The notes beneath the pieces are model-generated. The model was not told where the DNA came from. It worked only from the letters and a program-made list of their open reading frames with translations, and ran no database searches. A stretch of 64,000 bases of DNA from Ilyomonas sp964249755 (GTDB lineage: Bacteria > Bacteroidota > Bacteroidia > Chitinophagales > Chitinophagaceae), in NCBI GenBank assembly GCA_964249755.1, contig CAXUDB010000001.1:186001-250000 (forward strand). Direction: 5' to 3'. Each line of letters begins with the position of its first letter. Position 1 is the stretch's first letter. This document shows positions 50,849 through 58,499 of this stretch, piece after piece. Both the position numbers and the translations under genes were made by a program.

Positions 50849-50882
50849 AAAAAGTCCGCTGGTTATTATCAGCGGACTTTTT
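50849..50882. terminator. Bidirectional terminator after atpA
   Basis: AAAAAGTCCGCTG and CAGCGGACTTTTT form a perfect 13-bp stem with an 8-base loop. The T-run works on both strands, fitting the convergent AraC gene that ends at 50900. Confidence 0.92.
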
Positions 50883-50899
50883 GTTAGTATCACTTGTTG

Positions 50900-51829
50900 T
50901 TAATTGAACGATTGCCTGAACTCTAAAGGCGACTGGCTGGTTTTCATCTTGAACAATTTGCTGAATGACTGCGGATGCTCGAAGCCTAATTCGTAAGCAA
51001 TTTCGCTGACCGATAAATGGCTAACCGATAGTTTCTCCTTTGCTTTTTCGATGAGCTTATTGTGAATATGCTGCTGCGTGCTTTGCCCGGTTAATGCTTT
51101 CAATAATCCACTTAGATAATTAGGCGATACATTAAGAAATTGAGCCAGGCTTTGAACCGATGGCAATCCTTTTTGTATCAAATCAGCGTTGTTGAAATAA
51201 TCCGTCAGCCATTGTTCCAGCCGGTCTAAAATTTTGTGGTTAGTAATTCGCCGGGTAATGAACTGCCGCTGGTAGAAACGCTCGGCATATTTCAGCAATA
51301 GTTCTAATTGTGCAATGATAATATCGTGGCTGAATTTATCAATGCTGGTGTGATATTCCCCTTTGATATTTTGCAGGATGCCGGCAAGAATCGTCTCCTC
51401 CTTTTCTGATAAAAACAAAGCTTCATGTACCGAATAATCGAAGTACTCATATTGCCGGATGGTCTTTGCCAAGGGTGTATTCCATAAAAAGTCGGGATGA
51501 ATAAGCAGTATCCATCCCGACTTTTTTGTGTTTGCTTCTTTTTCCCTTGCCACGCTAAACACCTGACCCGGCGCGATGAAGAACATCAGCCCTTCATCAA
51601 AATCATATTCCTGCTGACCATACTTGATTTTTCCATTAATGTTCCGCTTAAGCGCCAGCGAATAAAAATCCAGTACCAGGCTGGAAGGCTCGCTGTCGGA
51701 TGAAAGTTTGAGTGCATCATAGTCTACCACGCTGATGAGCGGATGCTCCGGCTTAGGCAATTCTCTGAACTGGTGAAACTCGCTGATGGTTCTGATGCGA
51801 TGCGGTTGTGCGTTTGGCATAACTCTCAT
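50900..51829 (-). CDS. AraC family transcriptional regulator
   Basis: A 309-residue regulator. The N-terminal half is a cupin-like sensing domain (LVLDFYSLALKRNINGKIKY, FFIAPGQVFSVARE). The C-terminal 100 residues hold the two AraC helix-turn-helix motifs: LPSVQSLAQFLNVSPNYLSG with LLKALTGQSTQQHIHNKLIE, and LSVSEIAYELGFEHPQSFSK with LFKMKTSQSPLEFRQSF. The ATG directly follows the stop of the NmrA-like gene (TAA-ATG), so the two genes are probably one transcript and the regulator may control the reductase. Confidence 0.93.
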   Translation of the reverse strand: MRVMPNAQPHRIRTISEFHQFRELPKPEHPLISVVDYDALKLSSDSEPSSLVLDFYSLALKRNINGKIKYGQQEYDFDEGLMFFIAPGQVFSVAREKEANTKKSGWILLIHPDFLWNTPLAKTIRQYEYFDYSVHEALFLSEKEETILAGILQNIKGEYHTSIDKFSHDIIIAQLELLLKYAERFYQRQFITRRITNHKILDRLEQWLTDYFNNADLIQKGLPSVQSLAQFLNVSPNYLSGLLKALTGQSTQQHIHNKLIEKAKEKLSVSHLSVSEIAYELGFEHPQSFSKLFKMKTSQSPLEFRQSFN

Positions 51830-52711
51830 TTAGTGTTTCTGAAAAGCGGCAGCGAACTCCTGTGCATAGTCTTCAATCTTCACCTTGCCCATTACCGGCT
51901 GTTGTTTATCCAAATCTCCGCGCAAAACGCCGCTGTGTATGGCGGCACCCAGCTCTGTTAAGTTGTGCGCAATGTGTGAAGGCACACCGTTGCTTTCCAT
52001 TCCTTTCTGCATCTGTTCGCTGCTGATGATTTGCCACTGCAAATCCGGCTTGCCGATAGCTTTTCCCAACACACTTGCCACTTCATTGCAGGTGCTGTCA
52101 TCACTTATTATGTAAATTATTTTGTTGCCGGAAGGGGTTATAATTTCATCGGCAACGGCTGATGAAATATCCTTTGGAGACACCATCGCGAGCTTGTCTT
52201 CACCGCCATAATTTGCGGCTATCATTCCGGCGGCATTTATCATGCCGGCAAAGTTGAGCAGGTTATAATAAAAATAACCGGGACGCAGGAAGGTCACTGT
52301 TATGCCATCCAGCTTATTCATCAATTGTTCCACATGATGCGCACCTAATATGAAGCCGGTATCTTTTTCCAGATGTGCACCGTAACTGCTTAGATAAAGC
52401 ACACGTTTTACGCCTGATTGCTGAATTGCCTTTACATAATTGTGGCCCACTTTGCTGTAATATTCAACCTGATCTTCTTTAAAATAATCAGGCGGCACCA
52501 TGCAATACACCACATCAGCACCGGTAAACGTTGCCGTAAGGAAATCAACATCATCTACCGAACCAATAGCGGCTTGTGCACCTAAGGCCTCAATATCTTT
52601 CTGCTTGTTTTGCTTGCTGCTGATAACAACGACTTCTTGTCCTTTTTGTATCAGTGCTTCGGTGAGCGGTTGGCTAATATTTCCCAACGAACCGGTTACA
52701 ATGACTTTCAT
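51830..52711 (-). CDS. NmrA-like NAD(P)-binding oxidoreductase
   Basis: A 293-residue Rossmann-fold protein of the atypical short-chain dehydrogenase group. The nucleotide-binding loop MKVIVTGSLGNISQPLTEAL has the G-x-x-G-x-I pattern of NmrA/NAD-dependent epimerase-like proteins. LYLSSYGAHLEKDTG replaces the usual Tyr-x3-Lys, so dehydrogenase activity is uncertain. TVTFLRPGYFYYNLLNFAGM is the conserved segment after the active site. It is transcribed just ahead of the AraC regulator with no gap. Substrate is unknown; quinone-reductase-like members exist in this group. Confidence 0.87.
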   Translation of the reverse strand: MKVIVTGSLGNISQPLTEALIQKGQEVVVISSKQNKQKDIEALGAQAAIGSVDDVDFLTATFTGADVVYCMVPPDYFKEDQVEYYSKVGHNYVKAIQQSGVKRVLYLSSYGAHLEKDTGFILGAHHVEQLMNKLDGITVTFLRPGYFYYNLLNFAGMINAAGMIAANYGGEDKLAMVSPKDISSAVADEIITPSGNKIIYIISDDSTCNEVASVLGKAIGKPDLQWQIISSEQMQKGMESNGVPSHIAHNLTELGAAIHSGVLRGDLDKQQPVMGKVKIEDYAQEFAAAFQKH

Positions 52712-52827
52712 AATTCTGAATTTTTTATAAATGCAAATTTCATCTGTAATTAGAAAGCAGGTGTAGCCGAATCTCTTTCTGTTGTAGCCGGATATAAGGT
52801 TGGAAAAGTTTTAACTCAACCGAATCT

Positions 52828-53661
52828 CTAAAAATTCAGTTCCAGTTTCAGATTGATAGAATAATAACCATCTTTCGCAATGCTTCCCCGCGGGCTGCCT
52901 ACCGGCACTTCTGCGTTATTAGATACCTCGCCCGACCGGAAGTATACTTTTTTTGCCAGTTCTGCTTCAACAGAGGAAAGGTTTTTATCAAGTAGGGAAG
53001 GGTCAATATACGTAGTGCTGACATCGTCTAAATAATCTGTTCTCAGCACGCGGTAGATCAGTTCTCCTTTTACTGTAAACGAACGAAACAACGCATAAGA
53101 AATACCGCCACCCAATGGGAACATAACCTGCGATAACTTGTAGTTGGGACGTCCTGTTTCCGGGAAGCCTTCTCCTTCGGTGTGCAAAGGCTGCAGGAAA
53201 ACGGTTGCGCCATCCAGCTTTGTTTTTGGGTTGAAAGAAAATACACCTACGCCACCTAACAGATAGGGAGAAACGGGAAAGTGAAAAGAAGAAGAAAGAT
53301 TCAACGGGTGAAATTCGCCCAGTAAACTCAGCTCTGCAATATCGCTGCTGAAGCTTAGATTGCGCTGCCGCACGCCTGCTTCTTTTCCATAAGCATCCGA
53401 TGCCGTTAGGCTGCCCCAGGTCAGTTCTAACCTCGTCCCGATAATATTTTCATACAAAGCGCCGATATAGATGCCACCTTCGGGCTTAAACGTTTTGAAT
53501 ATTTTCGACTTGCCGCCCAAATCGGTAATACAGTTCATTACGCCTCCCGAAACACCCAACTGGCCGGTTATTCCTTCGGTGGAATAAGTATCATCATTCA
53601 TGTCTTGCGCAGAGGCGGCACAATAAAAGAGTGTGCAGAAGAGAAACAAGAATCGGCGCAT
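52828..53661 (-). CDS. DUF6089-like outer-membrane beta-barrel protein
   Basis: A 277-residue exported protein with signal peptide (MRRFLFLFCTLFYCAASAQ). The body is made of alternating beta strands (LGVSGGVMNCITDLGGKSKI, GIYIGALYENIIGTRLELTW, VSPYLLGGVGVFSFNPKTKL, FPLGGGISYALFRSFTVKGE) and ends in SINLKLELNF, an outer-membrane C-terminal aromatic. The pattern fits the DUF6089 family of Bacteroidota barrels. Its start is 18 bases after the nth stop on the same strand, so they may be cotranscribed. Confidence 0.82.
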   Translation of the reverse strand: MRRFLFLFCTLFYCAASAQDMNDDTYSTEGITGQLGVSGGVMNCITDLGGKSKIFKTFKPEGGIYIGALYENIIGTRLELTWGSLTASDAYGKEAGVRQRNLSFSSDIAELSLLGEFHPLNLSSSFHFPVSPYLLGGVGVFSFNPKTKLDGATVFLQPLHTEGEGFPETGRPNYKLSQVMFPLGGGISYALFRSFTVKGELIYRVLRTDYLDDVSTTYIDPSLLDKNLSSVEAELAKKVYFRSGEVSNNAEVPVGSPRGSIAKDGYYSINLKLELNF

Positions 53662-53679
53662 ATAAGTTTCTTACAGCAA

Positions 53680-54363
53680 CTATAACGCCGGGGCCTCGCC
53701 GATATTTTTCTTCACCACACGCTGGTAATATTTGCAGGCAGGCTTTAACCCGCAGATCTCGCACTTCGGGTTGCGCGCCACGCAGATATATCTGCCATGC
53801 AGTATCAGCCAGTGATGTGCGGTATGCACCAGTTCCGTCGGGATATATTGAATCAATTGAAGTTCCGTTGCCAGCGGTGTTTTGGCGTTGTGGGTTAAAC
53901 CAATGCGTGCCGATACGCGAAACACGTGCGTATCAACCGCCATGTTCGGTTGCAGGTCTATTACCGACGTTACTACGTTCGCTGTCTTTCTTCCTACGCC
54001 GGGTAAGGTCACTAATTCTTCCACCGTCATGGGTATCTCTCCATTAAACTCAGCCACTACTTTTTGCGCCATGCCAATGAGGTGTTTGGTTTTATTGTTC
54101 GGGTAAGAAATGCTTTTGATGTAAGGGAACAATTCATCAACCGTAGCCTGTGCTAAGTGATGCACTGTCGGGTATTGCAGGAAGATAGCGGGCGTTGTCA
54201 TATTCACCCGTTTGTCTGTGCATTGCGCAGATAAAATAACAGCAACAATCAACTCGTAAGGATTGTAATATTTTAATTCTGTAACCGGATTTGGGTTGTG
54301 CTCTAAAAAGTAATTAATAACAAACCGGAACCGTTCCTTGCGGGTCATAAAATTTCTATTCAT
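53680..54363 (-). CDS. nth: Endonuclease III (DNA glycosylase/AP lyase)
   Basis: A 227-residue base-excision repair enzyme that removes oxidised pyrimidines. SAQCTDKRVN near residue 45-55, the helix-hairpin-helix LPGVGRKTANVV (catalytic Lys near 126) and VDTHVFRVSARIGL (catalytic Asp near 144) are intact. The [4Fe-4S] cysteines are Cys194, Cys201, Cys204 and Cys210 in the standard C-x6-C-x2-C-x5-C spacing. Start at 54363 (MNRNF) or 54348 (MTRKERFRFV) is possible. Upstream lies the dispersed inverted-repeat element. Confidence 0.96.
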   Translation of the reverse strand: MNRNFMTRKERFRFVINYFLEHNPNPVTELKYYNPYELIVAVILSAQCTDKRVNMTTPAIFLQYPTVHHLAQATVDELFPYIKSISYPNNKTKHLIGMAQKVVAEFNGEIPMTVEELVTLPGVGRKTANVVTSVIDLQPNMAVDTHVFRVSARIGLTHNAKTPLATELQLIQYIPTELVHTAHHWLILHGRYICVARNPKCEICGLKPACKYYQRVVKKNIGEAPAL

Positions 54364-54371
54364 TGTTTAAT

Positions 54372-54555
54372 GGAACACGGATGACACGGACTTGCGTGCA
54401 CGGATTTTCGGGAATATCTGAACTGACATAGATAGGATAAATGAGATTTGTGAAATGGGAATAAAGATAGTTGTTGCTCATCCTAACTTTCAATCTTACT
54501 TATTCAATATTAAATCCTGAACATCCGTGCACGCAAGTCCGTGTCATCTGTGTTC
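54372..54555. repeat. AACACGG dispersed element with 33-bp inverted arms
   Basis: GAACACGGATGACACGGACT begins the left arm (54373-54405) and its complement ends the right arm (54523-54555); 32 of 33 positions pair. The interior of about 117 bases also resembles the copy after gmk. It fills the gap between nth and rodA. A single arm is found after uvrA. Confidence 0.75.
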
Positions 54556-54557
54556 TA

Positions 54558-55907
54558 TCACCTCAGCACCATATTCCGATCCGCATCTAACCGTACCAAA
54601 ATAAATATTAGTATCGTAAACGTCAGCAGTGAAGAGCCGCCATAGCTCACCAGCGGCAGCGGGATACCCACAATCGGGAACAGCCCGATTGTCATACAAA
54701 CATTGATGGTGATATGTAGAAACAAAATACTCGCAACGCTGTAGGCATATACCCGGCTGAAGGCGCTTCGCTGTCGCTCTGCCATATAAATTATGCGCAC
54801 CAGCAAAAAGAAGTACACCAGCAAAAAGAACAAACAACCCACAAAGCCAAACGCCTCGCCTAAGGAGGTAAAAATAAAATCGGTGTGCTGCTCCGGCACA
54901 TACTTGCCGCGGGTTTGTGTGCCCTTTAAAAAGCCTCTGCCCAGCAAGCCGCCCGAGCCGATTGCAATCTTGCTTTGCCGCACATTATAATCATCCGGCT
55001 TCACCACGTTCTTTTTGGCGGCTTCTTCTGTTTGGGCGCTTTTGTTCTGGCTGCAATCATAATCCTTACCCACCATGCTGTAGATGCGCTGGCTTTGGTA
55101 GCATTGAAAAATATGGTTGAAAATATAAGGCACCGCAAACACCGAAATACCCACACACATAAACCAAATAGCAATAATGGCAATGAGCAGACCTAAGCTT
55201 CGTTTAATCTGGTAACGATAAATATAAACGGCTATCAGCGCCATCACCGTAAAGATGATAAACAGTACAAACGAAGGCAGTACCAACGTAGCCACCACCA
55301 GCGCCCCGAACGAACCACCCACAATCAATATCCAGCCCGGCAAGCCTTCGCGGTACATGACAATAAAGAAGCAACCATATACAATGGCAAGCCCTGTTTC
55401 ATTTTGTGCAATAGAAAGAACAGCAGGCAGCAGGGCTATTACAGCCGCAATAATCTGTGACGATAACTTGCTAAAATCGAGATCTTGCCGCGACAGGTAT
55501 TTTGCCAATGCCAGCGCCGCGAATATTTTGCACAGCTCTGCCGGTTGCAGGTTAAAGCCTCCGCCAAGCGGTATCCAGCTTTTACTGCCATTGATGCTTT
55601 TGCCCAGCACGAATGTCAGCAGCATCAGCCCGATGCCGAACACGTAAAACAAGTTGGCAAATGCCGTGTATAGCTTGCTATCGCTGAGCAGGATGAAAGT
55701 AGCTACTACTATGCAAATGCCGGTAAATAACACCTGCTTGCTGTAATTGGTTTGCCCTGTAAAAAAGGAAGACATTTTTTCATCGGGGTTATACTCTACC
55801 ATAAAAATGCAGAGAACACCTACAAAAACAAGGAAGGCATAAATAAGCACGGTAAGCCAGTCGATGCCTTTGGAAATAGATTTATCGGAATGATAAGTGG
55901 TGCTCAT
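54558..55907 (-). CDS. rodA: Rod shape-determining peptidoglycan polymerase RodA
   Basis: A 449-residue SEDS-family glycosyltransferase of the elongasome with ten membrane segments. Conserved parts include SKSWIPLGGGFNLQPAELCK (the catalytic-region loop), LGRGFLKGTQTRGKYVPEQH followed by TDFIFTSLGEAFGF, and GLFPIVGIPLPLVSYGGSSL near the C terminus. Its ATG overlaps the mrdA stop by four bases, so the polymerase and its transpeptidase partner are made together. The gene has an extra loop of about 80 residues (CYQSQRIYSMVGKDYDCSQN), longer than in E. coli RodA. Confidence 0.95.
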   Translation of the reverse strand: MSTTYHSDKSISKGIDWLTVLIYAFLVFVGVLCIFMVEYNPDEKMSSFFTGQTNYSKQVLFTGICIVVATFILLSDSKLYTAFANLFYVFGIGLMLLTFVLGKSINGSKSWIPLGGGFNLQPAELCKIFAALALAKYLSRQDLDFSKLSSQIIAAVIALLPAVLSIAQNETGLAIVYGCFFIVMYREGLPGWILIVGGSFGALVVATLVLPSFVLFIIFTVMALIAVYIYRYQIKRSLGLLIAIIAIWFMCVGISVFAVPYIFNHIFQCYQSQRIYSMVGKDYDCSQNKSAQTEEAAKKNVVKPDDYNVRQSKIAIGSGGLLGRGFLKGTQTRGKYVPEQHTDFIFTSLGEAFGFVGCLFFLLVYFFLLVRIIYMAERQRSAFSRVYAYSVASILFLHITINVCMTIGLFPIVGIPLPLVSYGGSSLLTFTILIFILVRLDADRNMVLR

Positions 55908-57994
55908 GGTCGGGAAGTATTCGGTTTTTTACGGCTGTCATCAACAGGTGCAATGGCGGGCGAAAGCGTGGGTATGCGCTCATTGCCCGGTGCAGAATCT
56001 TTGCGGTTCGGCTCGGCTTCAGGGTCGAAGATCACCTTGCGGTTCTCTAAGTTGTTCTCTAATTTATTCGGCAAAGTATCCTGCTCCACCTTTGCATTTT
56101 TAATTGCCGCCAGCGAGTCTTTTCTATAATACCAATGCTTGATAGCTTCCGGTATCAGGTTGGCCGAAGAAACCCGGTCAATCTCTTTCATCCGGTCGGT
56201 GGCAATGGTATCGTTCAAATATTTTTCTATCATAAACGCAGCAATTGGTCCTGCCCAGGTAGCGCCATAGCCCGCGTTTTCCACCACCACGGCCACGGCA
56301 ATCTGCGGATCTTCTTCCGGTGCATAGGCAACAAAGATGGAGTGGTTCTTTCCGTGCGGGTTCTGCGCCGTTCCGGTTTTTGCGCAGTAGTTAATGCCGG
56401 GTATTTTAATGTGCGATGCCGTACCAATGATGGTTACATCGTGCATGCCTTCGTGAATGGCGGCATACGATTCATTACTAATGTGCGTGGTGTTATGCTT
56501 CTTTCTGTATTTATTAAAGAAAGAGGTATCAGCGACCGTTTCATTCTCCACACTATCCACAAAATGCGGCGTATAGTAAGTACCGCCGTTGGCGATAATC
56601 GCCATCAGGTTTGCCAACTGTAAAGGCGTCGCCAGCATTCTATCCTGACCGATGCCCAGCGTTTCATTAAAACAACTTCCCCAGTGGCTGTTGCCATAGT
56701 CGCGGGTGTAGTTGGAACTGTCGGGTACTTTGCCGCCATCTTCGCTGGGAAGATCCACACCCAGCCGTTTGCCCATCCCAAAATTGTTCATGTATTCCTT
56801 CCACTTCATATAGCCAACGCGCGGGTCGGCATACTTCGGGTTATCAACCGCCATGCGATACACATTGGTAAAATAGGAATTGCATGAGTTGGCCAATGCG
56901 GTGCGCAAGTCGCGCGCATGACCCCCACCCGAGTGAGTGCACCGAACTGCCACGCCACAGGCTGTGTAGGCACCGCCGCAGGGATAGCCATACGCGGGCG
57001 TAATCAATCCTTCGTCCAGCGCAATTAACCCACCCAATGGCTTGAAGGTAGAACCCGGCGGATACATGCCTTTGATGGCGCGGTTGAAGAGGGGCTTTGC
57101 CGTATCGAGGAACATGCGGCTGAAGTTTTTGCGGCGCTGCGAGCCGGTGAGTTCCTGCGGGTCGTAGCTTGGACCAGATGCCATGGCGATGATGCCGCCC
57201 GTTTTGGGATTGATGGCCACCGCGCTGCCAATTTTGTTCTTTAATAATTTTTCGGCTAAGGCCTGTACATCCACATCCATACTGGTGTAGAGGTTGCGAC
57301 CGGCTATGGCGGCAGTATCGTACGCACCCTTCTCGTAAGTGCCTACAATGCGGGCGTGGTTATCGCGGATGAGGTGCTTAACGCCGCGCTGCCCCATCAA
57401 TATTTTCTCGTAGATTTTTTCCAGACCGGCGAGACCGGCATAGTCGCCCATTTCATAGCCTTCGCCGGCATGCTTGCGCAGGAAAGCCGTATCTACTTCG
57501 CCAATGTAGCCTAATACCTGTGCGGCTGCATGGTAGGGATAACTGCGGATGGGTCGCTCCTGCAACAAGAAGCCGGGAAACTTGTACATGTTCTCGTTGA
57601 GCCGGGCATATTTTTCGGGCGAGAGAAGGGCTTCGAAGGTGCCGGGTTTGTAGCGGGAGTTTTTAAAGATGCTCGTCATCACGCGCTTTTTAAACTCTGC
57701 TGTATCTATACCGAGGATAGCACACAGGGAAGCGGTATCGGTGCCCCTGATTTCGGATGGCGTAATAATAAGATCGTACATGACGGTATTTTCCAGTACG
57801 GCGCGACGCTTGCGGTCGTAAATAATACCACGGTCGGGGTACACCACTTTGCGGTAGATGGCATTGAGCTTTGCCTGCGTTTCGTACTCCGACGAAAAGA
57901 GCTGAAGGTGCAGGAGCTGCCCCACAATGACTACAAACACAACCAGAAAGATGACCTGGATAATCCGGCTTCGCGCCTCGTTGTAAACCCGCAT
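55904..57994 (-). CDS. mrdA: Penicillin-binding protein 2 (elongasome transpeptidase)
   Basis: A 696-residue class B PBP that cross-links peptidoglycan with RodA. One N-terminal membrane helix (IIQVIFLVVFVVIVGQLLHL) is followed by the PBP dimer domain with YPDRGIIYDRKRRAVLENTV. The transpeptidase domain has the S-x-x-K nucleophile in YPPGSTFKPLGG (Ser near 314), SCN in LANSCNSYF (near 380) and KTG in AKTGTAQNP (near 537). The C-terminal tail of about 90 residues is charged and low complexity (NAKVEQDTLPNKLENNLENR). It is first in the mrdA-rodA pair; mreB, mreC and mreD are not upstream. Confidence 0.95.
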   Translation of the reverse strand: MRVYNEARSRIIQVIFLVVFVVIVGQLLHLQLFSSEYETQAKLNAIYRKVVYPDRGIIYDRKRRAVLENTVMYDLIITPSEIRGTDTASLCAILGIDTAEFKKRVMTSIFKNSRYKPGTFEALLSPEKYARLNENMYKFPGFLLQERPIRSYPYHAAAQVLGYIGEVDTAFLRKHAGEGYEMGDYAGLAGLEKIYEKILMGQRGVKHLIRDNHARIVGTYEKGAYDTAAIAGRNLYTSMDVDVQALAEKLLKNKIGSAVAINPKTGGIIAMASGPSYDPQELTGSQRRKNFSRMFLDTAKPLFNRAIKGMYPPGSTFKPLGGLIALDEGLITPAYGYPCGGAYTACGVAVRCTHSGGGHARDLRTALANSCNSYFTNVYRMAVDNPKYADPRVGYMKWKEYMNNFGMGKRLGVDLPSEDGGKVPDSSNYTRDYGNSHWGSCFNETLGIGQDRMLATPLQLANLMAIIANGGTYYTPHFVDSVENETVADTSFFNKYRKKHNTTHISNESYAAIHEGMHDVTIIGTASHIKIPGINYCAKTGTAQNPHGKNHSIFVAYAPEEDPQIAVAVVVENAGYGATWAGPIAAFMIEKYLNDTIATDRMKEIDRVSSANLIPEAIKHWYYRKDSLAAIKNAKVEQDTLPNKLENNLENRKVIFDPEAEPNRKDSAPGNERIPTLSPAIAPVDDSRKKPNTSRP

Positions 57995-58192
57995 TTAATT
58001 TAGAGATATGAAAGATGAATGGGAAAGATTCCGCATAGCAAAGGTGCCGTTTCGGTACACAACAACATAACGCGTTGGTAAAAAAATATTTTAAAATGGG
58101 GAGGGAAAATTTTTGGGGGGAAGTGGTGAGCGGGTGAGAAGTGAAAGGTGAAAAGTGAGTGGGGTAGGAAAGATTCGGATGCCGGGATAGTG

Positions 58193-58430
58193 CTGTTGCT
58201 GTTGCGTTGGATGCCTTTCCTATTACGTTGGATGCCTTTGCTATTGTAATGGATGCCCTTGCTGTTGTGTTGGATGGGCTTGCTATTGTAATGGATGCCC
58301 ATGCTATCGCGTTGGATGCTCTTGCTATTGTAATGGATGGGGTTGCTGTTGCGTTGGATGAGATTAGGATTGCATTGGATGGGCTTGCTGTTGTGTTGGG
58401 TGAGGTTGCTGTAGTGGTGGATGAGGGTAG
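58193..58430. repeat. 21-bp tandem repeat (minisatellite), about 11 units
   Basis: TGGATG recurs every 21 bases from 58208 to 58418. The unit is CTTGCTATTGTAATGGATGCC with variants, and for part of the tract two versions (TATTGTAATGGATG and TGTTGTGTTGGATG) alternate, giving a 42-base higher-order period. Translated on the plus strand it gives heptads M-D-A-L-A-V-V; on the minus strand G-I-H-Y-N-S-K and G-I-Q-R-N-S-K. Confidence 0.85.
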
Positions 58431-58445
58431 CGGATTGAATGAAAC

Positions 58446-58472
58446 AGGCGGCTCTTTGGGAGCCGCCTTTTT
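58446..58472. terminator. Terminator hairpin after the delta-60 gene
   Basis: AGGCGGCTC and GAGCCGCCT form a 9-bp stem with loop TTTGG, flanked by TTTTT on the plus strand. It lies 28 bases beyond the end of the minus-strand gene at 58500. The sequence is homologous to the hairpin at 61872-61903. Confidence 0.7.
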
Positions 58473-58499
58473 GGTTATGTGAATGTGTGTGTGTGTATT

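Larger units (their letters stand above)
57995..58499. other. Gene-poor region with minisatellite upstream of mrdA
   Basis: Five hundred bases that hold no convincing gene. The half near mrdA contains purine-rich, GT-biased sequence (GGGGGGAAGTGG near 58116). The rest is the 21-bp tandem repeat and then a hairpin ending the next gene. Open frames through the repeat exist on both strands because the repeat length is a multiple of three. Confidence 0.6.

Noticed and set aside
58207..58482. Plus-strand frame through the 21-bp repeat (heptads M-D-A-L-A-V-V)
   Set aside because: It arises because the repeat length is a multiple of three; the minus-strand frames are open too. No start signal or conserved flank supports translation.
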